This document shows positions 6,929 through 15,692 of a stretch of DNA of 64,000 nucleotides, piece after piece. Where the stretch lies: positions 62,001 to 126,000 of the forward strand of contig BBMW01000016.1 of assembly GCA_000759755.1 (NCBI GenBank). Direction: 5' to 3'. A program made the position numbers and the translations under genes. The stretch's first letter is position 1, and each line of letters begins with the position of its first letter. The stretch comes from Citrobacter werkmanii NBRC 105721. Lineage in GTDB: Bacteria; Pseudomonadota; Gammaproteobacteria; Enterobacterales; Enterobacteriaceae. The notes under the pieces are model-generated. The model was not told where the DNA came from. It was given only the letters and a program-made list of their open reading frames with translations, and did no database searches.

Positions 6929-8305
6929 TTACTCTTCTTCTGCCTGAGCTTTCTTCGCCAGGCCATCCAGCAGTTTCTGATGAATGCCGCCAAACCCGCC
7001 GTTGCTCATCACCAGGATGTGATCGCCTGGCTGTGCGGTTTTCACCACCATATCTGCCAGCGCATCCACATCGCCGCTCCAGTGCGCAGGCTGTACGCAG
7101 GCTTCAGCGACTTCTGCTACCTGCCACGGAATGTGCGGCGGTTGCAGCAGGAACACTTCGTCCGCACGACCTAACGATGGCGCCAGGTCATCTTTGCACA
7201 GGCCCATTTTCATGGTGTTCGAGCGAGGTTCCAGGACCGCGATAATGCGCGCAGTGCCGCCCACTTTACCGCGCAGTGCAGCAAGCGTTGCCAGAATCGC
7301 CGTCGGGTGATGAGCAAAATCGTCATACACCGTCACGCCGTTCGCTTCGCCGCGCAGTTCAAGACGACGACGGGCGTTGATGAATGAGCCCAGCGCATTC
7401 GCCGCGTCGGCAGGCACTACGCCAACATGACGGGCAGCCGCAATCGCCATCAGACCGTTGTGCATGTTATGTTCGCCAACCAGCCCCCACTTCACTACGC
7501 CAACGTTTTCACCGTCCAGCCACACTTCCCACTCGGAGGCATCGGTAGTGAGTTTTTTCGCCTGCCAGTGGCCTTGTTCGCCCACCAGCTCTTGTTCGCT
7601 CCAGCAGCCCATCGCCATCGTCTGTTTCAGATTGATGTCGTTTTCCGGGTAGATGATGCGTCCCTGGCCCGGCACGATACGCACCAGGTGATGGAACTGT
7701 TTCTGAATAGCTTTCAGATCGTCAAAGATGTCCGCGTGATCGAACTCAAGATTGTTGAGGATCAGCGTACGCGGGCAGTAATGCACGAATTTAGAACGCT
7801 TATCGAAGAAGGCGCAGTCGTACTCATCCGCCTCAATCACGAAGAAGTCGCTTTCGCCCAGACGCGCAGAAACCTCAAAGTTGCCCGGAACGCCACCGAT
7901 CACAAAGCCTGGCTTATAGCCGCAGGCTTCGAGGATCCAGGTCGCCATTCCGGCAGTGGTGGTTTTGCCGTGCGTCCCCGCAACCGCCAGCACCCAGCGA
8001 TCGCGCAGCACAAAGTCATGCAGCCATTGCGGGCCGGACATGTATGGAATGTTCTTCTCAAGCACCGCTTCCACGCAGGGATTACCACGGGTCATGGCGT
8101 TACCGATGATCACCAGGTCCGGCTGCGGGTCGAGCTGGCTGGCATCGTACCCCTGAATCAAATCAATGCCTTGCTTCTCAAGTAAGGTACTCATCGGCGG
8201 ATACACATTGGCGTCCGAACCGGTTACTTCATGACCAAGCGAGCGCGCGAGCATCGCCAGACCGCCCATGAAAGTGCCACAAATTCCCAAAATATGAATG
8301 CGCAT
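6929..8305 (-). CDS. mpl: UDP-MurNAc:L-Ala-gamma-D-Glu-meso-DAP ligase
   Basis: A 458-residue Mur ligase family enzyme, one residue longer than E. coli Mpl. The ATP loop AGTHGKTTTA lies near residues 109-118 and the N-terminal Rossmann motif is GICGTFMGGLA (residues 7-17). Mpl joins recycled murein tripeptide directly to UDP-MurNAc in the cytoplasm and so feeds peptidoglycan recycling. The gene is divergent from fbp with 175 bases between the start codons. Confidence 0.96.
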   Translation of the reverse strand: MRIHILGICGTFMGGLAMLARSLGHEVTGSDANVYPPMSTLLEKQGIDLIQGYDASQLDPQPDLVIIGNAMTRGNPCVEAVLEKNIPYMSGPQWLHDFVLRDRWVLAVAGTHGKTTTAGMATWILEACGYKPGFVIGGVPGNFEVSARLGESDFFVIEADEYDCAFFDKRSKFVHYCPRTLILNNLEFDHADIFDDLKAIQKQFHHLVRIVPGQGRIIYPENDINLKQTMAMGCWSEQELVGEQGHWQAKKLTTDASEWEVWLDGENVGVVKWGLVGEHNMHNGLMAIAAARHVGVVPADAANALGSFINARRRLELRGEANGVTVYDDFAHHPTAILATLAALRGKVGGTARIIAVLEPRSNTMKMGLCKDDLAPSLGRADEVFLLQPPHIPWQVAEVAEACVQPAHWSGDVDALADMVVKTAQPGDHILVMSNGGFGGIHQKLLDGLAKKAQAEEE

Positions 8306-8410
8306 ACGTCACTATCCTTTTTTAATCTGGGGGCCATTTTACGCACATGTCCGGCAAGTGAGAAACGCATTTCAGGATATTCCGTAGTTTGCTGGCGCGA
8401 TTCACCTAAG

Positions 8411-8444
8411 CGCAACAATGGAAATATTTGTTAATATTGTTGCG
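8411..8444. promoter_or_regulatory. 9-bp inverted repeat upstream of fbp
   Basis: CGCAACAAT (8411-8419) and ATTGTTGCG (8436-8444) are perfect inverted arms around a 16-base AT-rich spacer, 37 bases before the fbp start codon. It could be an operator or a 5' UTR hairpin. There is no T run, so a terminator is unlikely. Half-site spacing does not match a regulator I recognise. Confidence 0.5.
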
Positions 8445-8480
8445 GTCGCTTTACTCCACATAAATTGCAGGGAAAGTGTT

Positions 8481-9479
8481 ATGAAAACGTTAGGTGAATT
8501 TATTGTCGAAAAGCAGCACGAGTTTTCTCATGCTACCGGTGAACTCACTGCTTTGTTGTCGGCAATAAAGCTGGGCGCCAAGATCATCCACCGCGATATC
8601 AACAAGGCCGGTCTGGTCGATATCCTGGGTGCCAGCGGTGCTGAGAACGTGCAGGGAGAGGTTCAGCAAAAACTCGATCTGTTCGCGAACGAAAAACTGA
8701 AAGCTGCACTGAAGGCGCGCGACATTGTGGCGGGCATTGCCTCGGAAGAAGAAGATGAAATCGTCGTCTTCGAAGGCTGTGAACACGCAAAATATGTTGT
8801 GCTGATGGATCCGCTGGATGGCTCATCCAACATCGATGTTAACGTCTCTGTCGGTACGATTTTCTCTATTTATCGCCGCGTAACCCCTGTCGGCACACCG
8901 GTTACGGAAGAGGATTTCCTGCAGCCGGGCAACAAGCAGGTTGCTGCGGGCTACGTTGTTTATGGTTCTTCCACCATGCTGGTATATACCACCGGCTGTG
9001 GCGTACACGCCTTTACCTACGATCCTTCTCTGGGCGTATTCTGCCTCAGCCAGGAACGTATGCGCTTCCCGGCGAAAGGCAGCACGTACTCCATTAACGA
9101 AGGCAACTACATCAAATTCCCGAATGGCGTGAAGAAGTACATTAAATTCTGTCAGGAAGAAGATAAGTCAACCCAGCGCCCGTACACCTCGCGCTACATT
9201 GGCTCTCTGGTTGCGGATTTCCATCGCAATCTGCTGAAGGGCGGAATCTACTTGTACCCAAGCACCGCCAGCCACCCGCAAGGGAAACTGCGTCTGCTGT
9301 ACGAATGCAACCCGATGGCCTTCCTGGCTGAGCAGGCGGGCGGCAAAGCCAGCGATGGTAAAGAGCGTATTCTGGATATCATTCCGGAAAGCCTGCACCA
9401 GCGCCGCTCCTTCTTCGTGGGCAATGACCATATGGTTGAAGATGTAGAACGCTTTATCCGCGAGTTCCCGGACGCGTAA
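8481..9479 (+). CDS. fbp: Class I fructose-1,6-bisphosphatase
   Basis: A 332-residue enzyme matching E. coli Fbp. It hydrolyses fructose 1,6-bisphosphate to fructose 6-phosphate in gluconeogenesis. Metal and substrate residues are visible in ASEEEDE (near 95-100) and in [11 protein letters not shown] (near 116-126). The start at 8481 ([12 protein letters not shown]) is the E. coli start, preceded by AGGGAAAG; an in-frame ATG 63 bases upstream lies within the inverted repeat and is not used in the family. Confidence 0.97.
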   Translation: MKTLGEFIVEKQHEFSHATGELTALLSAIKLGAKIIHRDINKAGLVDILGASGAENVQGEVQQKLDLFANEKLKAALKARDIVAGIASEEEDEIVVFEGCEHAKYVVLMDPLDGSSNIDVNVSVGTIFSIYRRVTPVGTPVTEEDFLQPGNKQVAAGYVVYGSSTMLVYTTGCGVHAFTYDPSLGVFCLSQERMRFPAKGSTYSINEGNYIKFPNGVKKYIKFCQEEDKSTQRPYTSRYIGSLVADFHRNLLKGGIYLYPSTASHPQGKLRLLYECNPMAFLAEQAGGKASDGKERILDIIPESLHQRRSFFVGNDHMVEDVERFIREFPDA

Positions 9480-9498
9480 TTGTCTTGATCGTACGGAC

Positions 9499-9576
9499 GT
9501 AGGCCGGATAAAACGCGCAGCGTTGCCATCCGGCAATTCATTGACTGATGGCGGCTTCGCCTTATCAGGCCTACGT
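9499..9576. repeat. REP pair (BIME) after fbp
   Basis: Two REP units in opposite orientation: GTAGGCCGGATAAAACGCG...GCCATCCGGCA and then TGATGGCGGCTTCGCCTTATCAGGCCTAC. They fill the 101-base gap between the convergent fbp and chemoreceptor genes. Confidence 0.92.
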
Positions 9577-9580
9577 TCGG

Positions 9581-10693
9581 TTACACTGTCTGTAGCTTAA
9601 ACGCCGCCATCGCCTCCAGCAGCGCATGTGACTGCTCTTCCAACGAGCGGGTAGCCGCTGAAGACTGCTGTACCAGTGCCGCATTTTGCTGCGCCGTTTC
9701 ATCCATCTGCATCACCGCGATATTCACCTGCTCTATGCCGCGACTCTGTTCCTGGGACGCGCTGGCAATTTCACGCATCAGCTTAGTCATGCGCATCACT
9801 TCAGTGGCAATTTCATCCATGGTTTCACCCGCCTGCTGCGCCAGCTCGCTGCCTTCACCGACGTGGGTGTGCGAATCGCTGATTAACGCGCGGATCTCTT
9901 TTGCCGCTTCGGCGCTGCGGCTGGCCAGATTACGTACTTCACCTGCAACAACCGCAAAACCCCGTCCTTGCTCACCGGCCCGCGCCGCTTCAACGGAGGC
10001 ATTGAGCGCCAGAATATTGGTCTGAAATGCGATGCCGTCAATCACGCTAAGAATGTCGGCAATGCGGCTGGAACTGCCGGCAATATCGCGCATTTTCTCG
10101 ATCACATAGCACACCATCTCGCTGCCGCGATCGGCGGTATCCGATACCGATTTTGCCAACTGGTGCGCCTGTTCGGCGTTGTCCGCATTCTGTTTCACAG
10201 TCGCCGTTAACTCTTCCATGCTGGCGGCGGTCTGTTCCAGCGACGTGGCTGTCGATTCAGTGCGCTGCGCCAGATGCTGGTTCCCGGCCGTCAGTTCACG
10301 ACTGCCAATATCAATTTGCGAGCTGGCATCACGCACGCGTTGCACCGAGTCGCCCAGCGCATGACGCATGTCATCCATCGCTGCGTTCAGGCGGTTGAAT
10401 TCGGCGCTGGCCGACAGCGCAGCAACCGACGATAAATCTCCCGTCGCCAGACGTTCCAGCTGTTCAACAATGTTATCCAGCGGTTTGAGAAACTTATTTC
10501 GCAGCATAAACCAAATAACCGCCAACAATGCGATGGCCGCCAGCATCGCTGCACTCATAATACCGTGATAAATCAATGAAGTAATAATGCGGGTAGAGGC
10601 GTATAGCCCCATTCCGCCGGTCAGCAAAAGAAGAAACGCCAGCAGAGACAATAACACCAACAAACTTGATCGAATTGAAAGGGATTTTGGCAT
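9581..10693 (-). CDS. Chemoreceptor with almost no periplasmic domain
   Basis: A 370-residue methyl-accepting chemotaxis protein. Two membrane segments (about 9-31 and 43-64) are separated by only about a dozen residues, so there is no room for a ligand-binding domain. A HAMP-like stretch (65-117) leads to a full cytoplasmic coiled-coil with the conserved tip [15 protein letters not shown]...[11 protein letters not shown] (218-260). Methylation-type EQ sites occur in both flanking helices. It ends AAFKLQTV, without the NWETF pentapeptide that recruits CheR. It has its own sigma-28 promoter. It could sense membrane or cytoplasmic state, or act as an adaptation helper. Absent from K-12 at this place, where yjfF and fbp are adjacent. 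Confidence 0.92.
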   Translation of the reverse strand: MPKSLSIRSSLLVLLSLLAFLLLLTGGMGLYASTRIITSLIYHGIMSAAMLAAIALLAVIWFMLRNKFLKPLDNIVEQLERLATGDLSSVAALSASAEFNRLNAAMDDMRHALGDSVQRVRDASSQIDIGSRELTAGNQHLAQRTESTATSLEQTAASMEELTATVKQNADNAEQAHQLAKSVSDTADRGSEMVCYVIEKMRDIAGSSSRIADILSVIDGIAFQTNILALNASVEAARAGEQGRGFAVVAGEVRNLASRSAEAAKEIRALISDSHTHVGEGSELAQQAGETMDEIATEVMRMTKLMREIASASQEQSRGIEQVNIAVMQMDETAQQNAALVQQSSAATRSLEEQSHALLEAMAAFKLQTV

Positions 10694-10700
10694 TGTTATA

Positions 10701-10757
10701 TTTCCGGTTGTAGGGTTAAAACAGACCTGTACAGAACCTATCGACTACAACCGGAAA
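10701..10757. repeat. 13-bp inverted repeat overlapping the chemoreceptor promoter
   Basis: TTTCCGGTTGTAG (10701-10713) and CTACAACCGGAAA (10745-10757) are exact inverted arms 31 bases apart. One arm covers the sigma-28 spacer and touches both hexamers; the other ends 7 bases before the start codon and covers its weak ribosome site. No T run follows. Confidence 0.7.
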
Positions 10758-10764
10758 AAGTTTA
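10738..10764 (-). promoter_or_regulatory. Sigma-28 (FliA) promoter of the first chemoreceptor gene
   Basis: On the minus strand TAAACTTT, 11 bases, then GTCGATAG. The FliA consensus is TAAAGTTT-N11-GCCGATAA; the match is 7/8 and 6/8 with exact spacing. It lies 45 bases before the chemoreceptor start codon and fits class III flagellar/chemotaxis control. Confidence 0.85.
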
Positions 10765-10796
10765 GCTATTTAAATGTCTTGTGAAAAATCATGATG

Positions 10797-11798
10797 TTAC
10801 TTTGGTGTTGTCGCCGTGCTTACGCGGGTGACCGGCGAGCTTTGACGATTTTCCCAAAGCACCGTGAGACCGCGTTGTAAGGCAATAAAAATAAACAATA
10901 AAATACCAATCGCGATCTTGGTCCACCAGGAACTTAATGTGCCGTCAAAATTAATATAGGTCTGGATCAGCCCCTGAATAGCCACGCCAAACAAGGCGCC
11001 TAAAACCGTACCCACTCCGCCGCTCAACAGCGTACCGCCAATCACGACTGAGGCAATCGCATCCAGCTCGACACCGACGCCCGCCAACGCATAACCGGCC
11101 TGGGTGTAAATTGAAAAGACAATGCCAGCCAGCGTAGCCAAACCGGTAGACAACATATAAATACGGATGGTGGTGCTGCGGGTGGAGATCCCCATCAGGT
11201 TAGCAGAGGTGGCGTTGCCGCCAATCGCATAAACCTGATTACCGAACCGCGTACGATGCGCCAGAAAGATGCCAATCACCACCACTGCCAGCATCAGCAA
11301 TCCCATCGCGCTCAGACGGCCGCCGCCGGGGATTTTCCATGCCAGGCTGGAGAGCATGTCATAAACCGGATGGTTAATTGGGATCGACTCTTCAGAAACC
11401 AGATAGCTAACGCCGCGCAAAAAGAACATTCCCGCCAGGGTAATGATAAACGCCGGGATCTTCAGCGCATCAATCAGCAATCCCATAAACGCGCCAAACG
11501 CGCAGCCCATCAGCAAAATCAGCGGGAACGCCAGTAACGGAGAAATCCCCCAGTAGCCAATCGCCTTGGCCAGAAATACGCCGGTAAAGGCGATTACCGA
11601 GCCAACGGAAAGGTCGATCCCGCCAGAGAGGATCACGAAGGTCATGCCGACGGCAATAATTCCTAAAAAAGCGTTATCGGTCAGGATATTGCAAATCACC
11701 CGGGTGGAAGCAAAAGCCGGAAATTGCGTCAAGCAGTAGAGGTAGCCCAGCGCAAACACGCCGAGGGTGATCATCAGCGGTAAATTACGTTTTATCAT
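10797..11798 (-). CDS. yjfF: Galactofuranose ABC transporter permease YjfF
   Basis: A 333-residue inner-membrane permease of the BPD-2 (ribose-type) family, very close to E. coli YjfF. Hydrophobic segments run through the protein and the family signature GGIDLSVGSV is near residue 60. It pairs with YtfT to form the channel energised by YtfR. The ATG at 11798 was chosen over a GTG two codons upstream since AAGGAG stands 9 bases from it. It overlaps ytfT by 14 bases. It is the last gene of the operon; the chemoreceptor gene follows after 103 bases. Confidence 0.95.
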   Translation of the reverse strand: MIKRNLPLMITLGVFALGYLYCLTQFPAFASTRVICNILTDNAFLGIIAVGMTFVILSGGIDLSVGSVIAFTGVFLAKAIGYWGISPLLAFPLILLMGCAFGAFMGLLIDALKIPAFIITLAGMFFLRGVSYLVSEESIPINHPVYDMLSSLAWKIPGGGRLSAMGLLMLAVVVIGIFLAHRTRFGNQVYAIGGNATSANLMGISTRSTTIRIYMLSTGLATLAGIVFSIYTQAGYALAGVGVELDAIASVVIGGTLLSGGVGTVLGALFGVAIQGLIQTYINFDGTLSSWWTKIAIGILLFIFIALQRGLTVLWENRQSSPVTRVSTATTPK

Positions 11799-12807
11799 GA
11801 CCACGCACTCCTTTTATCAGGCTGATAAAGCGTTGTGACTGCACAACCAGCACACACAACACCACGACGGCTTTGACCACCTGATTCAGTTCCGGCTGGA
11901 AGCCCGACAGTAAAATCCCGGTGTTCATTCCCTGAATAATTAACGCGCCGATCACCGACAGCAGCAGGTTAAAACGCCCGCCCATCAACGAGCCGCCGCC
12001 AATGACCACCGCCAGAATAGCGTCCAGCTCCAGCCATAATCCGGCGTTATTCGCATCCGCGCCGCGAATATCCGCCGTGACAATGATCCCGGCGATAGCG
12101 GCACACAGGCCGCTCAGTACATAGGTGAGCATCACAATAATGCGGGTGTTGACCCCGGCGTTTTTCGCCGCACGAATGTTGATACCCACCGCTTCAATAA
12201 ACATGCCCAGCGCCGTTTTACGTGTCAGCAGCCAGAACACCACCAGCGTCAGTAGCGCAATAATCACCGGCGTGGGGAACAGTAACAGCGAGCCGCTGCC
12301 AAGCCAGGAAAGCTCAGGTGAGTTGAAGGTGACGATCTGCCCGGAGGTGATCAACTGCGCCACTCCGCGCCCGGCGACCATCAGGATCAGCGTGGCGACG
12401 AACGGTTGGATCTTGAGGATGGCCACCAGAATTCCGTTCCACAATCCCGCCAGAATGCCAGAGCCTAAGGCGGCAAGCAGCACCACCGGCAGGCTGTGCC
12501 CGGCCACCGTCATCGCAGCGGTCGTCGCCCCGGCAATGGCCATCACGGCGCCAACGGAAAGATCAATGCCACCAGTGGCAATCACCAGCGTCATACCAAT
12601 CGCCAACAGCGCCACGGGTGCAGCGCGGTTGAGAATATCAATCGGGCTACCGAACAGCCGACCATCCTGCAAAATCACCTGATAGAAGTGCGGCGCAACC
12701 AGACTGTCCACCAGCAGTACCAGCAACAAGGCTACCAGCTGTGGCATCCCCTTGGGCCAATGAAACCGTCGTTTAGGCGGATTGGATTGAGGGAGAGATT
12801 GAGGCAT
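11785..12807 (-). CDS. ytfT: Galactofuranose ABC transporter permease YtfT
   Basis: A 340-residue BPD-2 permease matching E. coli YtfT, with the same GGIDLSVGAV signature as YjfF near residue 80. Three in-frame starts lie close together; the ATG at 12807 (MPQSLPQS) fits the E. coli protein and sits 9 bases from AAGGAG. It overlaps yjfF at its 3' end and begins 13 bases after the ytfR stop. Confidence 0.95.
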   Translation of the reverse strand: MPQSLPQSNPPKRRFHWPKGMPQLVALLLVLLVDSLVAPHFYQVILQDGRLFGSPIDILNRAAPVALLAIGMTLVIATGGIDLSVGAVMAIAGATTAAMTVAGHSLPVVLLAALGSGILAGLWNGILVAILKIQPFVATLILMVAGRGVAQLITSGQIVTFNSPELSWLGSGSLLLFPTPVIIALLTLVVFWLLTRKTALGMFIEAVGINIRAAKNAGVNTRIIVMLTYVLSGLCAAIAGIIVTADIRGADANNAGLWLELDAILAVVIGGGSLMGGRFNLLLSVIGALIIQGMNTGILLSGFQPELNQVVKAVVVLCVLVVQSQRFISLIKGVRGHDKT

Positions 12808-12820
12808 CACCATAGTCTCC

Positions 12821-14323
12821 TTAGGCCGCAATGGCGTTCATGATCGCCGGGACGGACAATTCAGCCAGTGGGATCTCGGCCACCTGTTTGCGATCGCGCA
12901 TAATAATGACCCGATCGGCATAGCCCACCAGTTCTTCCAGTTCCGATGAGATAACCAGCAGGGCCAAACCATCGGCGCACAACGTTTCGATCAGGCGGAT
13001 GATCTCGGCATGCGCGCCGACATCGATCCCGCGCGTGGGTTCATCGAGGATCAGAAACTGCGGTTTGGTCAGTAACCAGCGCGACAACAAGACTTTTTGC
13101 TGATTGCCGCCGGAGAGAAATTCGATCGGCTGTTCAGCGTTAGGGGTGCGAATACCAAGCTGGCGAATAAAGCGCTCGGCAATCTCGTTTTGTTCTTTAC
13201 GGGGAATTGGGCGCAACCAGCCGCGCTGCGCCTGCAACGCCAGAATGATGTTTTCGCGTACCGAGGCGGCGGCGATTATGCCATCCGTTTTGCGATCCTC
13301 CGGGCAAAAACCGAGCCCCAGGCACGAAGCCTGATGCGGCGATCGCAAGGTCTGCGGTTTACCTTTGATCAGTGCGCTGCCGCTGTCGGCGGGTTTAATG
13401 CCAAAGATCACTTCCGCGGTTTCCGTTCGCCCGGATCCCAGCAGCCCGGCAAGACCGACGATCTCACCTGGACGCACCTGCAGATCGAACGGGGCGATAG
13501 TGCCTTTCTTGCCAAAGCCGCTAAACGCCGCCACCGGTTTATCGCTCAGCAACGTGCGGCCCGCACGTTGTAGCGCATGGGTATCCAGTTCGCGACCCAG
13601 CATCATTTTGACCAGTTCGATCTGTGGCAGCTCGCGAGTTTCACGACAGCCCACAAAGCCACCGTTACGCAGGACGGTGATGCGATCGCTGACCTGATAA
13701 ACCTGATCGAGGAAATGGGTGACGAAGATCAGACTGACGCCGCGATCGCGCAGATGCCGCATCAGGCCGAACAGCATTTCAACTTCCTGGGTATCGAGGC
13801 TGGCGGTAGGTTCATCGAGGATCAGCACCTTCGCAGAGAGATCGATCGCCCGGCAAATGGCGACGATCTGCTGCATTGCCACGGAAAAGCGGTTCAGAGG
13901 CTCGCGCACATCAAGAGAAAAACCGTACGACGCCATCAGCTCCGTCGCGCGCTTTTCCATCTGTTTACGCTGCAACAGGCCAAAGCGTCGCGGTTCGCGG
14001 CCAATAAACAAATTATCCGCTACCGACATATTGGGCAGCAGGTTCACTTCCTGGTACACGGTGCCAATCCCCAGTTGCTGGGCATGGGCAGTATTTTTGG
14101 GGGAGACTGGTTGGCCTTCGAGCCAAATCGTGCCGCGATCGGCATGATAAACACCGGTCAACGCTTTGATCAGCGTCGATTTCCCCGCCCCGTTTTCGCC
14201 GAGCAATGCCATGATCTCGCCGCGTCGCAGGCTGAAATCCACGTTATCCAGCGCTTTGACGCCGGGAAAGAATTTGCTTAAGCCCTCTGTGCGGAGGATT
14301 TCCTGATAGTGGTCGGTGGTCAT
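12821..14323 (-). CDS. ytfR: Galactofuranose ABC transporter, double ATPase YtfR
   Basis: A 500-residue sugar-type ATPase with two fused nucleotide-binding domains. The first has Walker A GENGAGKST (near 42-50) and Walker B ILDEPTASLD; the second has a degenerate GLLGSGRTE loop (near 292-300), signature LSGGNQQK and ILDEPTRGID, as is usual for RbsA/MglA proteins. It powers uptake of galactofuranose bound by YtfQ. A REP pair lies between it and ytfQ, which may help keep ytfQ mRNA more abundant than the rest. Confidence 0.96.
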   Translation of the reverse strand: MTTDHYQEILRTEGLSKFFPGVKALDNVDFSLRRGEIMALLGENGAGKSTLIKALTGVYHADRGTIWLEGQPVSPKNTAHAQQLGIGTVYQEVNLLPNMSVADNLFIGREPRRFGLLQRKQMEKRATELMASYGFSLDVREPLNRFSVAMQQIVAICRAIDLSAKVLILDEPTASLDTQEVEMLFGLMRHLRDRGVSLIFVTHFLDQVYQVSDRITVLRNGGFVGCRETRELPQIELVKMMLGRELDTHALQRAGRTLLSDKPVAAFSGFGKKGTIAPFDLQVRPGEIVGLAGLLGSGRTETAEVIFGIKPADSGSALIKGKPQTLRSPHQASCLGLGFCPEDRKTDGIIAAASVRENIILALQAQRGWLRPIPRKEQNEIAERFIRQLGIRTPNAEQPIEFLSGGNQQKVLLSRWLLTKPQFLILDEPTRGIDVGAHAEIIRLIETLCADGLALLVISSELEELVGYADRVIIMRDRKQVAEIPLAELSVPAIMNAIAA

Positions 14324-14340
14324 GGTTCCCCCTGCATCAC

Positions 14341-14414
14341 GCCGGATGGCGCTACGCTTATCCGGCCTACAAAAGAGCTTAATGTAGGCCGGGCAAACGC
14401 AGCGCCTTCGGCAG
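14341..14414. repeat. REP pair between ytfQ and ytfR
   Basis: GCCGGATGGCGCTACGCTTATCCGGCCTAC, then a linker and GTAGGCCGGGCAAACGCAGCGCC. It lies inside the operon just after the binding-protein gene, the classic position where REP protects an upstream message. Confidence 0.9.
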
Positions 14415-14426
14415 TTTCATGAAGGC

Positions 14427-15383
14427 TTAGTAGCCCATGTTTTTCTTCTTCTCTAGCTCTTCTTTCGCGGTATCCGGCAGATAGAGGATCGATTTGGTAA
14501 TGGTCAGCTTCTCAGGCATCGTGCCGTCTTTTTTGAATTTCTCCAGCGCGTCAAATGCCGGGCCTGCCATATTCGGCGTCAGCTCGACGCTGGCATTGGC
14601 TTCACCATCAATCATCGCTTTGTAGATATCCGGTACGCCGTCAATAGAACCCGTCAGAATGTCTTTGCCTGGTTTCAGGCCAGCCTCTTTGATCGCCTGA
14701 ATAGCGCCGATCGCCATGTCATCGTTGTGGGCGTAAACCATGCAGATGTTCTTGCCGTTGTTTTCCGCTTTGATAAAGCTCTCCATCACTTCTTTCCCTT
14801 TACTGCGGGTGAAATCGCCGGACTGAGAGCGGATAATTTTGATGTTTGGCGCGTTAGCGATGGCTTCAGCGAACCCTTTCTTACGATCGATCGCCACGCT
14901 GGCACCAACGGTCCCTTGTAACTCAACGACGTTACACGGCTTGCCGTTCACCTCTTTAATTAGCCAGTCGCCGATCAATTTGCCTTCCAGCACGTTATCG
15001 GCGGTGACGGTAGTCATATAGAGAGATTTGTCTTTTACATCGATGGAACGATCAAGCAAAAAGACCGGAATATCGGCATCTTTGGCCTCTTTTAACACCG
15101 GCTCCCAACCTGTTGCCACGACCGGCGCAATAAAGATGGCATCGACGCCCTGGGCAACAAATGAACGGACTGCTTTAATCTGGTTTTCCTGCTTTTGCTG
15201 GCCGTCAGCGATTTTCAGCGTAATTCCGCGTTTTTCGGCCTCGCTTTTCGCCACGTTGGTTTCTGCGGCGCGCCAGCCGGATTCAGAGCCAACCTGCGAA
15301 AATCCTACGGTTAAAGGGGCTGCTATTGCCATAGACGACATGGCTGCCGAAACTGCTGTGACTATAAGTAAGCGCTTCCACAT
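14427..15383 (-). CDS. ytfQ: Galactofuranose-binding periplasmic protein YtfQ
   Basis: A 318-residue periplasmic binding protein of the LacI/ribose type. A signal peptide (residues 1-22, ending MAIAA) precedes PLTVGFSQVGSESGWR. It binds galactofuranose and delivers it to YtfRT-YjfF. The C-terminus ends EKKKNMGY. It starts the operon and is divergent from ppa, 309 bases away. The upstream DNA carries a GalR-like box and a perfect dyad, so control by sugar-responsive repressors is likely. Confidence 0.96.
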   Translation of the reverse strand: MWKRLLIVTAVSAAMSSMAIAAPLTVGFSQVGSESGWRAAETNVAKSEAEKRGITLKIADGQQKQENQIKAVRSFVAQGVDAIFIAPVVATGWEPVLKEAKDADIPVFLLDRSIDVKDKSLYMTTVTADNVLEGKLIGDWLIKEVNGKPCNVVELQGTVGASVAIDRKKGFAEAIANAPNIKIIRSQSGDFTRSKGKEVMESFIKAENNGKNICMVYAHNDDMAIGAIQAIKEAGLKPGKDILTGSIDGVPDIYKAMIDGEANASVELTPNMAGPAFDALEKFKKDGTMPEKLTITKSILYLPDTAKEELEKKKNMGY

Positions 15384-15452
15384 AAGTGCGTCCTCGTAGG
15401 GTGATTATTGTTGGTTAATAAACCGTCGCGAAAAAACTATAGACAATTGAGC

Positions 15453-15473
15453 ATGTAACGGATTGCGTTACAT
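15453..15473. promoter_or_regulatory. Perfect 8+5+8 dyad upstream of ytfQ
   Basis: Arms ATGTAACG (15453-15460) and CGTTACAT (15466-15473) with a 5-base centre, 70 bases before the ytfQ start. A TATAGT candidate -10 lies at 15436-15441 on the minus strand, so the dyad would cover the -35 region. It resembles a GntR- or LacI-type operator. Its regulator is not identified. Confidence 0.65.
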
Positions 15474-15511
15474 CACACTTCAAAAAAGTAAATAAAACGT
15501 TAATCACAAGT

Positions 15512-15527
15512 TTGTAATCGCTTTCAT
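15512..15527. promoter_or_regulatory. GalR/GalS-like operator upstream of ytfQ
   Basis: TTGTAATCGCTTTCAT compares with the GalR/GalS core TGTAAnCGnTTACA with one mismatch in the twelve fixed positions. It lies 129 bases before the ytfQ start. A galactose-family regulator fits the galactofuranose transporter. The rest of the 309-base gap between ytfQ and ppa holds the dyad and the ppa promoter. Confidence 0.5.
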
Positions 15528-15622
15528 ATCACTATGAAAAATGCGGCTGAAGATATGGATTTTTCTGTCACCAGAGAGGAGCAAAAAGAAGAAAATGGGA
15601 GTAGATAAAGCGAAAACAAGCG

Positions 15623-15650
15623 GAGACATTCCGCGCGAGTTGGCTATAAT
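15623..15650 (+). promoter_or_regulatory. Probable ppa promoter
   Basis: TATAAT at 15645-15650, with GAGACA 16 bases upstream as a 4/6 match to the -35 hexamer. Transcription would start near 15657, giving a short leader before the ATG at 15693, which has AAGGAAA upstream. Confidence 0.65.
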
Positions 15651-15692
15651 ACCCGCCACTTGTTTGCCATAGCTTATTTAAAGGAAACAGAC

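Noticed and set aside
9581-10693. YtfQ-dependent sugar chemoreceptor
   Set aside because: The receptor has almost no periplasmic part, so docking of a binding protein is not possible.
10701-10757. Rho-independent terminator for the yjfF operon
   Set aside because: The inverted arms are 31 bases apart and no T run follows on the minus strand.
13577-14281. 234-codon plus-strand open frame inside ytfR
   Set aside because: Antisense shadow of a clear ABC ATPase; translation is rich in His/Gln/Arg with no family likeness.
15453-15473. GalR box
   Set aside because: Arm spacing is five bases longer than a TGTAAnCGnTTACA site allows, so a different regulator is more likely.
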